A stretch of 64,000 bases of DNA from JBMOKT01 sp049323895 (GCA_049323895.1 JBMOKT010000026.1:1-64000), one strand, 5' to 3'. Counted from the stretch's first letter, positions 16,031 through 24,904 are shown. Notes: generated from the sequence alone by a model not told the origin. Made by a program: numbers and translations.

Positions 16031-16534
16031 CTAGTTAATTGCCTCGAGAAATTTATTTATGGAGATAGAATATTGCGTTTCTGCTGGTAGTTCTTTATCA
16101 TATATAAATCCTGCTTTTTTAAAAACTCTTTTGGATCGTTCATTTTTATGGCTTATCTTTGCCACAACTTTATCTTCCCGCCATTTAAAAAACGCATGTT
16201 TCAACCCTTCTAGAACAGCCTTAAAGCCAAAGCCTTTCCCCCATTCTTTTTTGTCTCCTATGACCACGACCATTTCAGTATGAAAATTTTTTGGTACTAA
16301 TCGTAAAAAACCAATTGGTCCCTTATTGGGAGTAGTAACCATAAAAAAGGTGCCTTCCTTATTAAAGATGTGGGTCAAAATAGGCATATTGACTCTATAA
16401 ATAGTTTTTCTTATATTTTCATTTACGTTTTGGCTTTCATTTAAGTGCTCATTTATTTCTTTGTCTTCCAACCAATTTATAATTTTTTCTGCATCAGACT
16501 TGAAAATTTCCCTGCGTAATTCTATTCTTTGCAT
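16031..16534 (-). CDS. GNAT-family N-acetyltransferase
   Basis: A 167-residue GNAT (RimJ/RimL-like) acetyltransferase. The acetyl-CoA loop lies in EWGKGFGFKAV, with the following helix, and the late motif KNERSKRVFKKAGFIYD is typical of acetyltransferase_3. The substrate cannot be told. The start is the ATG at 16534 (MQRIELRR), with GGAGGTGAGG upstream; the longer frame back to 16630 reads through the terminator of the preceding gene and is rejected. It stands alone on the minus strand. Confidence 0.88.
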   Translation of the reverse strand: MQRIELRREIFKSDAEKIINWLEDKEINEHLNESQNVNENIRKTIYRVNMPILTHIFNKEGTFFMVTTPNKGPIGFLRLVPKNFHTEMVVVIGDKKEWGKGFGFKAVLEGLKHAFFKWREDKVVAKISHKNERSKRVFKKAGFIYDKELPAETQYSISINKFLEAIN

Positions 16535-16619
16535 TACCTCACCTCCAGGTACTACTTTACCAAAAGTCATTATTTTTTTCAAAACCATGCGTTTTGGCTC
16601 ATTACATGCCTCGCAAACA

Positions 16620-16645
16620 ACAAAAAACATGGACCTTTGTCCATG
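16620..16645 (-). terminator. Terminator of the coiled-coil gene
   Basis: On the minus strand CATGGAC and GTCCATG pair across a 4-nt loop and are followed by TTTTTTGTTG. It lies 36 bp past the 16681 stop. Confidence 0.75.
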
Positions 16646-16680
16646 CTATAAGTATTCAATCATTTAGCGAAAAGTGGCTC

Positions 16681-17037
16681 TTATTTAATTCTTTTAATTA
16701 TAAATTCCTCATGCTGGCTGACCTTTTCCTCAATACGAGTTAACTGGGCAGTATGCACTTGTTGACCGTCAAATAATACAGCAATTTTTGGTTCGATGTC
16801 ATTTTCAATTTTAAACTTTATTTTAGAGATGTCATTTTTAATCTCAGCTATTTCTCCTTTAATCTCAGCTATTTCTCCTTTAATCTCAGCTATTTCTCCT
16901 TTAATCTCAGCTATTTCTCCTTTAATCTCAGCTATTTCACTTCTAATTTCCCTTATTTCTATATTAATAGCGGTAATTTCCTGGGTTAATCTTGCCATAT
17001 GCTCTAGAACAAGGTTCTGGAATCTTTCATTCTCCAT
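16681..17037 (-). CDS. Coiled-coil protein with tandem GEIAEIK heptads
   Basis: A 118-residue, entirely helical protein. Heptads of the GEIAEIK type are repeated about five times in the centre, giving a hydrophobic Ile seam that predicts a long parallel coiled coil; flanking helices are less regular. There is no signal peptide, membrane segment or enzyme motif. The start is the ATG at 17037 with GGAGG at 10 nt; a GTG 18 nt upstream overlaps that site. The heptads are encoded by near-identical 21-bp units, so the copy number probably varies. It may be cotranscribed with the PC4-like gene upstream. Confidence 0.8.
   Translation of the reverse strand: MENERFQNLVLEHMARLTQEITAINIEIREIRSEIAEIKGEIAEIKGEIAEIKGEIAEIKGEIAEIKNDISKIKFKIENDIEPKIAVLFDGQQVHTAQLTRIEEKVSQHEEFIIKRIK
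16840..16944. repeat. 21-bp in-frame tandem repeat (about 5 copies)
   Basis: The unit AATCTCAGCTATTTCTCCTTT is present four times exactly, plus a fifth copy diverging at its end. It lies inside the coiled-coil gene and codes for GEIAEIK. Exact identity at wobble positions points to recent slippage expansion. Confidence 0.9.
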
Positions 17038-17126
17038 TTTCGTACTACCTCCCACCCAAACTGGTAATTGTTTGAACTTATTTCTACATACTAGTTATAG
17101 GTTCCTGTTGAACAATAATAGTTATT

Positions 17127-17348
17127 TTAAATTTCCATTTTATTTAACAATTCTTTAAGTTTTTTTAGTTCGGATATTGATAATGTTATTCCTTTACCCA
17201 TTTTCTCGTGGTTGGGTGACCAGTCACGCAAGTCATATTTTGCTTCCCTGTTATTCCAGCTTATTAAGTTCAACTCCTTAAACCATCCCTTTGATCCCTC
17301 TGAAATTATCCCTAGACCTTCCTTAATTTCAAAGTTTATTTCCGCCAT
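17127..17348 (-). CDS. PC4/YdbC-family nucleic-acid-binding protein
   Basis: A 73-residue protein resembling firmicute YdbC, a single-domain relative of the transcription cofactor PC4 that binds single-stranded DNA as a dimer. The visible pattern is a curved beta-sheet (FEIKEGLGIIS, WFKELNLISWN, KYDLRDWSPNHEKMGKGITLS) followed by a C-terminal helix (ELKKLKELLNKM). The start is the ATG at 17348 with GGAGGTG at 7 nt. It lies 34 bp downstream of the 17383 gene on the same strand, so the pair is probably an operon. Confidence 0.85.
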   Translation of the reverse strand: MAEINFEIKEGLGIISEGSKGWFKELNLISWNNREAKYDLRDWSPNHEKMGKGITLSISELKKLKELLNKMEI

Positions 17349-17382
17349 TTCATCCACCTCCAAATTTTTTATTATTAGTTAA

Positions 17383-17943
17383 TTAATCACTCTCAGCTAA
17401 ATCTTGTATCTCCATAATGCTTTCCAGATTATTAAGCAAAAAATTCTTGCCTTTTTCATTAAATACAATTTTTTCGTAAAGATTTCCATTAAATTCTCTT
17501 GTTTCTGATTCAATTCCATACTCGGGGGAATGACTATTTAATACAGTTTTTGTCTTACCATCTGGTAAAATTTCCTCTCCTAAGATTCCCATCTTTTTTA
17601 GCTGCTTATTCAATACAACACCAGTAAGTTTTTTGCTCCGGCTTAAATCAAGAACATTATTAACGCATTTTGCAAATTCATTAATACCTATTTTACCCTC
17701 TGGCAATTTAATTTTTTCCTTTTCTTCCTGAGTTATCGTAAAAATTGGGGGCTTTTGAACAGCATATTCACCTCTAGCAGATTTATCTAATATTTCCGCA
17801 ACAAAATAGAAACATCTTATGATTCTAGGATCATGCAAGAAACTTTCTTCTTGGATTTGTTCCCCATTTACTGGATTCGTTCCACTGGCAATTTTGAGTA
17901 GGATTTCCTTTGCTTTTAGTATTTTATCTTTTTCCGCTGCCAT
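17383..17943 (-). CDS. Hypothetical cytosolic protein
   Basis: A 186-residue soluble protein. The N-terminal block has a NPVNGEQIQEE...HDPRIIRCFYFVAEIL pattern. I have seen similar short blocks in clostridial proteins attached to DNA-processing enzymes, but cannot assign a function. The middle is basic (LSRSKKLTGVVLNKQLKKMGIL), and the C-terminal half is beta-like. The ribosome site GGAGGGA lies 6 nt before the ATG. It is upstream of the PC4/YdbC-like gene, which hints at a nucleic-acid role (inference only). Confidence 0.75.
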   Translation of the reverse strand: MAAEKDKILKAKEILLKIASGTNPVNGEQIQEESFLHDPRIIRCFYFVAEILDKSARGEYAVQKPPIFTITQEEKEKIKLPEGKIGINEFAKCVNNVLDLSRSKKLTGVVLNKQLKKMGILGEEILPDGKTKTVLNSHSPEYGIESETREFNGNLYEKIVFNEKGKNFLLNNLESIMEIQDLAESD

Positions 17944-18090
17944 TCTTTCCCTCCGTTTCTTTTTTTTCTATTTAAAAATATAGCCTTGCTCCGAACATAT
18001 GTTTGGATATATTTTATATTACTAATTTCCAATTGGCAATACTTTTTTCCAAATATTCTAACTTTATCCCTTTTTACTTCTAATTGAATG

Positions 18091-18115
18091 GGCAAGCAAG
18101 AACCCTCTCGGCTTG
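18091..18115. repeat. REP-like palindrome, copy C2
   Basis: GGCAAGCAAGAACC...GGCTTG, degenerate in the centre (CTCTCG in place of GTCCCC). It lies directly 3' of benE. Confidence 0.55.
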
Positions 18116-18139
18116 TTTTCGTGCTTTCGCGAGTGCTTG

Positions 18140-19303
18140 TTATAGTTCTATTTTGTGGGCTATGACCGTCCCAATTAATAGGGACCACACGGGAGCTCCA
18201 ATATTTAAAACATTGATATTGGATATGGCGATAACAAAAGCAAAGGCAGCACTCATTTTCATTGTTGGTCTGGAAAAACTAACGTTTAGGCTGTTGCTGA
18301 ATACCCCAATAAGAACAAAACCAATGAGCATAGAAACAAATTGTTCCGGCAAAGCCTGAATATAGGGAACCAGCTTCCAGGAAAATAATCCAAATAGGAG
18401 TAGCATACTTCCCGATACCACTGCGCCCATATATCTTTTTTCCTTGGCTCCAGCTTCTTCATCTGAGCAAATCGCCGACATCATCCCTGCAATGTTGGCA
18501 GACTGCCCACCTAAAAATGCAGTAATTATTGAAAAGACTCCACTGAAGAATACTATACGGTTTACAGGTGGATTGTACTCATTTTGTTCAAGAGCCCCAA
18601 GACCAACTGCTATATCATTGCTTAATATGAGCAATGCCAAGGGTAAAGAAACAGAAAGAAAGCTTAAAAAGCTTACGTGAGGGTATTGGACCCTGGGAAA
18701 AACAAAAGAAGATATAAAATTACTCCCCGAAAGGGGTTGGGTTAACAGTAGTAGGATAAATCCTATCGTGATAGCGCCCACAATGGGGGGGATTCGCTTA
18801 ATCCACTTATTAAAAATAAAAAAAGAAATCAAGGATATACCACCAATTAACGGCAATTGATTAATGGCAACTATAAAATTAACCATATACTTTAAAATCA
18901 TTCCTGCCAGCATTGCTGCAAGAATTTGTTTAGGTACATAGTTAATTAACTTCGAAAAAGCACCCATATACCCAATAAACAGCATAATAACACCAGATAA
19001 TATATATGCTCCGATAAGCTCATTATAGGTAAACTTGGCTGTTACAGTAGCGAGAAAGGCAACCCCGGTAATGGAGTGGGCACCAACAATGGGTATACGA
19101 TAATATAAAGGCATTATAATGCCAAAAATACCTCCCAAAATATAAACCGCAAGCATCCAATGAATTGTCTGTTCCGTGGAAAAATTCCCCTTCGTGGCTG
19201 CTTCTAAAATAAGTAACGGAGTACCTGTAATAGCGACCAATCCCGAAGCTATTCCTGCCCCAATATTCTTATTATTGAGATCTTTTAGGGTGTATGTAGA
19301 CAT
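18140..19303 (-). CDS. benE: BenE-family benzoate/proton symporter
   Basis: A 387-residue transporter with about 12 helices. The family resemblance to BenE (NCS2/SulP-like fold) is clear in GAGIASGLVAITGTPLLILEAA, RIPIVGAHSITGVAFLATV, and SNDIAVGLGALEQN with FLGGQSANIAGMMSAICSDEEAG. BenE members import benzoate or related aromatic acids with protons. No benzoyl-CoA or ring-cleavage genes are nearby, so the true substrate is uncertain. The start is the ATG at 19303 with GGAG at 9 nt; the longer frame to 19357 lacks a site. It is flanked by REP-like palindromes on both sides. Confidence 0.88.
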   Translation of the reverse strand: MSTYTLKDLNNKNIGAGIASGLVAITGTPLLILEAATKGNFSTEQTIHWMLAVYILGGIFGIIMPLYYRIPIVGAHSITGVAFLATVTAKFTYNELIGAYILSGVIMLFIGYMGAFSKLINYVPKQILAAMLAGMILKYMVNFIVAINQLPLIGGISLISFFIFNKWIKRIPPIVGAITIGFILLLLTQPLSGSNFISSFVFPRVQYPHVSFLSFLSVSLPLALLILSNDIAVGLGALEQNEYNPPVNRIVFFSGVFSIITAFLGGQSANIAGMMSAICSDEEAGAKEKRYMGAVVSGSMLLLFGLFSWKLVPYIQALPEQFVSMLIGFVLIGVFSNSLNVSFSRPTMKMSAAFAFVIAISNINVLNIGAPVWSLLIGTVIAHKIEL

Positions 19304-19403
19304 TAATAATTTCTCCTTTATTACAAAATAAATTTCATCTATTAAGTTATTATACACTCTTCAATTTAACCTTCCAAGATTATTAAAGACAAAAACCTTC
19401 CAA

Positions 19404-19438
19404 GGCAAGGCAAGCAAGAACCGTCCCCGCTTGCCTTT
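19404..19438. repeat. REP-like palindrome, copy C3
   Basis: GGCAAGCAAGAACCGTCCCC...GCTTGCC. It is the best-preserved copy and has the same orientation as C2, so benE sits between two direct copies. Confidence 0.6.
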
Positions 19439-19442
19439 TGGG

Positions 19443-19476
19443 GCATAAAATGAGGGGTGCCGATATGGCACCCCTC
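19443..19476 (-). terminator. Strong terminator hairpin
   Basis: GAGGGGTGCC pairs perfectly with GGCACCCCTC over a 5-nt loop. On the minus strand it is followed by ATTTTATG. It ends the phospholipase C-like gene. Confidence 0.75.
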
Positions 19477-19503
19477 TATCTAAAAGGGAGTGGTGGGGAA
19501 CAT

Positions 19504-20031
19504 TTATGCTATTTGTTTGTTTTTTTCCTTACTGTAATTCTGCAAAATATAATTGACTATACATTGGCATACTTCCATAGAATACACTATATCCAAAACT
19601 ACTGAAGGCTCTTGCGTTAGGTAATTTTCATATCTTTCCCTGAGAAACTCTTCTACATCATAAACTTTTTTATTAACCTTAATCTCGTTTTTCATGGAAA
19701 TAAGCACCCGATGCAACAGCGACTCGTACTGAAAATGGTCCCACAAATTATTAAGCAGTTTGTCACAATTATGGGCTTTACAAAAAAAGTCGGTCAAATA
19801 GTGGGTGATAACCCCCATTTTAAAACTTATTACATTTATATCCGTGGTGTTCTCCAATAAATGTATCTCATTTAAAATATGGCGTGAGGCATATTTAAAT
19901 TCATGTTTGGCATTTTGATAAAAATCTATAAAATCAGGGGCAATATTTCCTAAATAAAAAAGGTTATAGTTGAAATTACCGGAATAGCTGGTAATTTTTC
20001 TGGCTATAAAGATATGGGATTGGATTAGCAC
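19504..20031 (-). CDS. Zinc-dependent phospholipase C-like protein
   Basis: A 175-residue all-helical protein matching the prokaryotic zinc-dependent phospholipase C fold. Likely metal ligands are the N-terminal His of SHIF, GNIAPDF, HILNEIHL, HYLTDFFCKAH and the His residues of DHFQYESLLH. Unlike secreted clostridial alpha-toxins it has no signal peptide, so it belongs to the cytosolic branch of unknown substrate. The start is taken as the GTG at 20031 with GGGGAG at 6 nt (MLIQSHIFIARKI); a TTG at 20049 lacks a ribosome site. It is monocistronic. Confidence 0.8.
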   Translation of the reverse strand: MLIQSHIFIARKITSYSGNFNYNLFYLGNIAPDFIDFYQNAKHEFKYASRHILNEIHLLENTTDINVISFKMGVITHYLTDFFCKAHNCDKLLNNLWDHFQYESLLHRVLISMKNEIKVNKKVYDVEEFLRERYENYLTQEPSVVLDIVYSMEVCQCIVNYILQNYSKEKNKQIA

Positions 20032-20172
20032 CGCAATCTCCCCTAACAAGTAGTTTATTTATCTTTACTATAAAATATCAAAGTTAAGGAAGTGTTATAG
20101 TAAAATTAAAAAGCAGTAAAATTAAAACATAGTTTTTTAAACACTTGCACTTGTACTTTCTTCCTTTTATTT

Positions 20173-21960
20173 TTATTTATACCCTTCTTCTGAAAGTATA
20201 AAATAACAACTCCTGTTTTCTTCCTTGCATCTTTCTTTTATCTCTGACATCTTTTCTGTAAGGTGGGAAATGTTTTTATATTTATTAGTACCTGATACAA
20301 CGGCTAAAGATATTGTTAACAACGGAATTTTCTTAAAAAGGCCTTCTCTGTTTTTAGCTAAGATAAAACCATTTCTTTTGTCTTGTTCAGAATAAAATCT
20401 GCCCTTTTCCCTTTCAAAACTTGCTATTATTGACTTGCAAAGCAGTTCAACCTTGTCTTTATTAGTGATAATTAAAAAATCGTCTCCACCAATATGTCCT
20501 AAAAAAGAACTATTACTAGAACAAACTGCAGTTAATTGTTGAGAAAGAATGGAGGCCGTTGTTCGCAGCAATTGGTCACCATTTTCAAATCCATAGACAT
20601 CATTATAGGATTTAAAATTATCCAGGTCTATATAGACAACGGCATACGATTCATACTTTATAGTCTCTTTAAGTCTTTCTTCTATTAATAAATTCCCCGG
20701 CAAGCCTGTAAGAGGGTTAGAATGTTTGGCAATATTTAATTCCAGCTTTGTAGTGTTAACCAGCAAGTCCTTCATAGTAATTATTCCAAAATAGCTGTGT
20801 TTCCTGGTAATAATGATGTTGTCATAAAGCTGCTCTCCGCTTCTGGTCACACTAATCCAAGAAACTTGGTCCAGCGGAGTGTAATAATCCAGGATTAAAG
20901 GATTGGAGTCTTTAATAATATCAATAGGTCTTACTTTATACAAAGCATAGCCATATTGACCGGAAAGATATGTATAAAACTTGTTTCGGGTTATTAAACC
21001 AATGGGTTTATTACTTCCGTCAACTATGGGAATCCCGTGGATAGTGAGATTATTTCTGAAAATGTGATCCACTTCCTGCCCTGTTGTATTGGCAGAGATT
21101 GGTGCCTCAAATCTTGCTATTTCACCAATAGGCAAGGTTGTAGGGGAAACAAAATATAAGCGGTTTCTCTCCTGATTTTTAGTTCTAATAATTTCTTTAG
21201 CCAGCGGTGAAATCTTCAAAAAACCTTCAGCCGGACTTTGGATTAAATAACCTTGACCATAATCTATGCCAATATCTACTAATATCTTTAACTCTTCCTC
21301 AGTCTCAATTCCTTCTGCAATTATACTCATGTTTGTCATTGACGCAAATTGATGAAATGTCTTCAAAAGTGCTTGTTTTAAAAAATCCTTATCTATATCC
21401 CGGATTAAATCCATATCAATTTTTATATATTGGGGGCATGTTTCCGCCAACATTTTTAATCCCGAATAACCTGAACCAGTATCGTCAATAGCTATTTTAT
21501 ATCCCTGGTCTAAATAATTATTTAATACCTTTCGGAAATTTTTAAAATCATCAATGGCACTTTTTTCGGTGATTTCAAAAATTATATTATTGGGGTCTAT
21601 ATTATATTTCTTTAAAAAATCTCGGGTAAAACCTTTACGAAACTTATCATCATTTATTATGCGTGGATCCACATTGAGAAACAGCAGATGGCCATTTAAG
21701 GTGTTTTTAGAACGTTCCAGGGCTTTTATCCGGCATAATAATTCCAACTCCCAAACCATATTATTTTCCATGGCTGTGCTAAAGAGCTTTAGGGGAGACT
21801 CCAGGGAGGAGCCTATAGGTCCCCTGCTCAAAGCTTCATAGCCCAGAATACTTCCGTCTTTTAAGGAAACAATGGGTTGATATACAGTACGTATTTCTCC
21901 ATTAGATATTATTTTTTTAAGCTGCTCGAGCAAGTGTTTTTTTTCATCAGATATTTCCAC
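20173..21960 (-). CDS. EAL-CBS-GGDEF cyclic-di-GMP signalling protein
   Basis: A 595-residue cytosolic protein. Residues ~15-260 form an EAL phosphodiesterase domain with its key motifs: GYEALSRG, a NVDP loop, ITEKSAI, the IDDTGSGYS loop, IKIDMDLI and IAEGIET. A CBS pair spans about 275-395. A GGDEF domain spans 410-590, with a GGDDF signature (Asp for Glu, a tolerated change). It may both make and break c-di-GMP, or be dominated by one activity. No PAS or membrane input is seen; CBS pairs usually sense adenine nucleotides. The start is GTG with GGGAGAGG upstream. Confidence 0.93.
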   Translation of the reverse strand: MEISDEKKHLLEQLKKIISNGEIRTVYQPIVSLKDGSILGYEALSRGPIGSSLESPLKLFSTAMENNMVWELELLCRIKALERSKNTLNGHLLFLNVDPRIINDDKFRKGFTRDFLKKYNIDPNNIIFEITEKSAIDDFKNFRKVLNNYLDQGYKIAIDDTGSGYSGLKMLAETCPQYIKIDMDLIRDIDKDFLKQALLKTFHQFASMTNMSIIAEGIETEEELKILVDIGIDYGQGYLIQSPAEGFLKISPLAKEIIRTKNQERNRLYFVSPTTLPIGEIARFEAPISANTTGQEVDHIFRNNLTIHGIPIVDGSNKPIGLITRNKFYTYLSGQYGYALYKVRPIDIIKDSNPLILDYYTPLDQVSWISVTRSGEQLYDNIIITRKHSYFGIITMKDLLVNTTKLELNIAKHSNPLTGLPGNLLIEERLKETIKYESYAVVYIDLDNFKSYNDVYGFENGDQLLRTTASILSQQLTAVCSSNSSFLGHIGGDDFLIITNKDKVELLCKSIIASFEREKGRFYSEQDKRNGFILAKNREGLFKKIPLLTISLAVVSGTNKYKNISHLTEKMSEIKERCKEENRSCYFILSEEGYK

Positions 21961-22040
21961 CTTTTACCTCTCCCTTCAGTAATTTTATTCTAGCCCTTTG
22001 AATTTTTCGTTTAATTAAGGGTTTGTTAAATTACTGTTAA

Positions 22041-22110
22041 AAAACCGCCTGCGGCGTTTAGTGGCTAGTAGCTAGTTATCCAGAACTAAAAATTTATTTT
22101 TTACGGCTAA
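22041..22110. repeat. TAGTGGCTAGT-family dispersed repeat, copy A1
   Basis: CCGCCTGCGGCGTTTAGTGG, then CTAGT repeats, then AACTAAAAATTTATTTTT. It is shared with the copies at 29388, 37506 and 56045. Confidence 0.75.
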
Positions 22111-22112
22111 AC

Positions 22113-22154
22113 GATAAATAAAATAATGGCAGCAAGGCATTGCCTGCTGCCATT
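22113..22154 (-). terminator. Terminator after phoR
   Basis: AATGGCAGCA and TGCTGCCATT pair with an AGGC/GCCT inner extension. The minus-strand continuation is ATTTTATTTATCG. It lies 25 bp past the phoR stop. Confidence 0.75.
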
Positions 22155-22178
22155 ATTTTTAAGGAAAAAATCTTTGTG

Positions 22179-23945
22179 CTACAAAGGTAAGGTTATGGTA
22201 AAGTTTGTCCCTTTGCCTAATTCACTTTGTACATGAATGGAGCCACGGTGCTGCTCAATTATATGTTTTACTATACTAAGACCTAGCCCTGTTCCTTTTA
22301 TATCCTGGCTTCGGGCTTTATCCACCCGGAAAAACCTTTCAAATATCCTTGGCAGATCCTCTTTAGGAATACCTACCCCGGAATCTGAGAACCTAACCAA
22401 GAGGTGACCTTTCTCTTTATGAGCACCTATTTTTATTTGTCCTCCCTGGTGGGTATACTTGATGCCGTTATCAATTAAATTAAGGAACGCTCTGCGCAGC
22501 ATTTCCTGGTTTGCCCATAACGGCGGCAGTTGTTCATTTTCTTCCAGGGAAACAGCAATGCCTTTTTCTTGTGCTTGGCTTGACAGGTACTCAATAGATT
22601 CTCGTAATAATTGCTTAATATCTGTGGGTGATTTTTCTATAGCTGTACTTTTACTCTCAATCCGCGACAAATCCAAAAGGTCATTTATAAGCATGGTTAG
22701 GCGTTCTGCCTCGTTATTAATAATCCTTATAAATCTTTCTGCAACTTCCCTATCCTCTAGTGCCCCATCCAGCAGTGTTTCTGCAAAACCTTTAATGGAA
22801 GCAACAGGAGTACGCAGTTCATGGGAGGCATTGGCTACAAAATCAGTTTTCATCTTTTCCAGATGACGCAAAACAGTAATATCGTGAAAAACGATTACTA
22901 CCTGTTCAATTTTATTTTGATATACTACCGGAGCAGCATAAGCTTTAAGTATGTGTTTTTCAGGGTGCAGGATGGAAAATTCATAAGATGTATGGTAATG
23001 GCTTTGATTATGCATTACCTGGTCAATATTATCTAAAATATTAAAATTCCTGATTACCCTATGATATGGACGACCTAAAACATCCTTTTCTTTGAAACCA
23101 AATATTCTTTCAGCCTGAGGATTGACGCCCTGGATTATACCAGTATTATCAATTACAATTACTCCACTGGCCATATGGCTGAGAATTGCCTCCAGCCTTT
23201 GTTTTCCTGTTGTCACTTCATTAATTTTGTTTTTAAGGGCAGCGGTCATTTCATTAATGCTCTGTCCTAATAAAGCCAACTCGTCATTTGAGGCAATAAA
23301 AACCTTTTCTTCTAAATCCCCTTTGGAGATGTTATTGGCTGTTTTGCTAATCTCTTCAATGGGTTTTGTAAAGGTCCGGGCCAGCCAAACACTTAAAAAA
23401 AGGGCTATTAGTGTAGCAAACAACCCACCTAACAATATGGTTTCCCGCAGTAATGCATAAGTTTCTTCAATACCTAAAATAGGCAGGGACGTTCTGATTA
23501 CTGCTTCCACTTTCCCCTGCTCTATATAAGGAAGAGCGGCATAAAGATGGGTAGTATCCATAGTGGTACTAAACCTGGTAGCTGTACCAATTTGCCCTTG
23601 AAGTGCCTCCTGAAATTCGGGCCGGTCAGCATGATTTTCCATATGCAGGATGGATTTATGGGTTTCCCCTATGACTTCACCGGTCTTTTTTATCACGGTA
23701 ATCCTGGAATCAATCTGTTCTCCCAGGTCTTTTATACTCTTATCCAATTGTGCATAATTTTCTTCCCGTAAATTCTCTTCAATTATACGGGAAATTAACC
23801 GGGCATTTTTTATAAGTTCTGTCTCCACTTGCTGCAGATAATAGTTCTGCAATGGGCCTAAAACTGCAAGTGCCAGGATAGACAGTGCGATGATAATCAG
23901 CAATAAGTAGGTTAATAATAGCTTAGTCCTAATTCTTAATTTCAT
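22179..23945 (-). CDS. phoR: Phosphate sensor histidine kinase PhoR
   Basis: A 588-residue membrane kinase. TM1 is residues 8-30, followed by an extracytoplasmic sensor to about 165 and TM2 at 167-190. A HAMP segment follows (TFTKPIEEIS...), then a PAS domain (about 248-358), a HisKA domain with phospho-acceptor His375 in NASHELRTP, and an ATPase domain with NLIDNGIKY, DSGVGIP and GTGLGLSIVKH. This is the PhoR architecture, which reads phosphate status through the Pst-PhoU complex. It lies 29 bp downstream of the regulator gene, in one operon with it and opposite to the pst genes. Confidence 0.94.
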   Translation of the reverse strand: MKLRIRTKLLLTYLLLIIIALSILALAVLGPLQNYYLQQVETELIKNARLISRIIEENLREENYAQLDKSIKDLGEQIDSRITVIKKTGEVIGETHKSILHMENHADRPEFQEALQGQIGTATRFSTTMDTTHLYAALPYIEQGKVEAVIRTSLPILGIEETYALLRETILLGGLFATLIALFLSVWLARTFTKPIEEISKTANNISKGDLEEKVFIASNDELALLGQSINEMTAALKNKINEVTTGKQRLEAILSHMASGVIVIDNTGIIQGVNPQAERIFGFKEKDVLGRPYHRVIRNFNILDNIDQVMHNQSHYHTSYEFSILHPEKHILKAYAAPVVYQNKIEQVVIVFHDITVLRHLEKMKTDFVANASHELRTPVASIKGFAETLLDGALEDREVAERFIRIINNEAERLTMLINDLLDLSRIESKSTAIEKSPTDIKQLLRESIEYLSSQAQEKGIAVSLEENEQLPPLWANQEMLRRAFLNLIDNGIKYTHQGGQIKIGAHKEKGHLLVRFSDSGVGIPKEDLPRIFERFFRVDKARSQDIKGTGLGLSIVKHIIEQHRGSIHVQSELGKGTNFTITLPL

Positions 23946-23974
23946 TTTATAGCTCCTCCTACTTCACTAATTAC

Positions 23975-24649
23975 TTAATCACTAAACTTATATCCAACTC
24001 CCCTAATGGTCTCAATCAAACTATCCTCTAGCTTCTGGCGCAAATGCCTTATATGGACATCGACCGTCCTGCTGTCGCCCAGGTACTCATATCCCCAGAC
24101 CTGCTCTAAAAGGTAATCCCGGGTAAATACTTTGCCGGGGCGGGAAGCTAACAAGTTAAGTAATTGAAATTCTTTATGGGTTAAATCAACTTTCTTATCT
24201 CCCAATAGTACTTCATGATTTTCTATGTTAATGGTAAGTTCCCCCCTATGGATGACCTCTTCTTCGAGCTTGTCCGCAACGTTTACACGACGGAAAAGAG
24301 CCTTGACCCTGGCTATAATTTCCCGGGTACTAAAAGGCTTAGTTACATAATCATCCGCCCCCATTTCTAACCCAAGAACCCGGTCAATCTCTTCCCCTTT
24401 AGCGGTTAATATGATTACAGGTATATGGGTCAGCTCTTTTTTGCTGCGCATAATCCTGCAGATTTCTAAACCGTCACGGTAAGGAATCATTAGGTCCAAA
24501 ATTACTAAATCAGGCCATTTGGTTTCAATTTCTTCCAATCCTTTTTGTCCATCTGCAGCTGTTTTTACTTCAAATCCTTCTTTAATTAAGTTGTATTGCA
24601 AAAGTTCTCTAATGTTAGGATCATCTTCTACAACTAAAATTTTATTCAA
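23975..24649 (-). CDS. phoP: Phosphate response regulator PhoP/PhoB
   Basis: A 224-residue OmpR/PhoB-type regulator. The receiver domain shows VVEDDPN, the phospho-Asp in VILDLMIPYRDG, LTAKG and TKPFS. The winged helix shows LTHKEFQLLNLLASRPG and SRTVDVHIRHLRQKL. It activates the pst operon at low phosphate. The start is a TTG at 24649 (MNKILVVEDD), 6 nt after GGAAGGTG; the GTG at 24658 has no spacing. It is transcribed divergently from pstS and cotranscribed with phoR. The intergenic region holds a matching TTAACA direct repeat. Confidence 0.95.
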   Translation of the reverse strand: MNKILVVEDDPNIRELLQYNLIKEGFEVKTAADGQKGLEEIETKWPDLVILDLMIPYRDGLEICRIMRSKKELTHIPVIILTAKGEEIDRVLGLEMGADDYVTKPFSTREIIARVKALFRRVNVADKLEEEVIHRGELTINIENHEVLLGDKKVDLTHKEFQLLNLLASRPGKVFTRDYLLEQVWGYEYLGDSRTVDVHIRHLRQKLEDSLIETIRGVGYKFSD

Positions 24650-24808
24650 GGCAGACACCTTCCTTTTTCTTATGTATCCTAAGACATTAATTGCGTTTTA
24701 TTTACTTCTGATAAAAGCTAACTAATATGGGCATAATTATTCACATCTTACAATAACTAAATTTAGCTTATCACATTTTTAACATAATTGAAAAAGGCGC
24801 CATGCAAT

Positions 24809-24825
24809 TTAACATAAACTTAACA
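24809..24825 (+). promoter_or_regulatory. Pho box upstream of pstS
   Basis: TTAACA-N5-TTAACA, a perfect match to the firmicute PhoP-binding repeat, about 80 bp before pstS. Extra half-sites lie nearby (TTAACA at about 24778, TTTACA at 24842, TTAACT at 24856), forming a cluster that could serve both divergent operons. Confidence 0.75.
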
Positions 24826-24904
24826 ATTGGATAACTGGATGTTTACATAGGTGTGTTAACTTATAACATGTAAAGAAGTTCAAAAATTCGAGGAGGGACA
24901 CTAA

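Noticed and set aside
16535..16630. N-terminal extension of the GNAT gene
   Set aside because: It reads through the terminator of the upstream gene; the ATG at 16534 has a far better ribosome site.
16840..16944. Tandem repeats considered as a CRISPR array
   Set aside because: The 21-bp units are contiguous without spacers and lie in frame in a coiled-coil gene.
17916..18188. A 90-residue minus-strand frame between the hypothetical gene and benE
   Set aside because: It overlaps the start of the 17383 gene and REP copy C2, is very basic without domain pattern and lacks a ribosome site.
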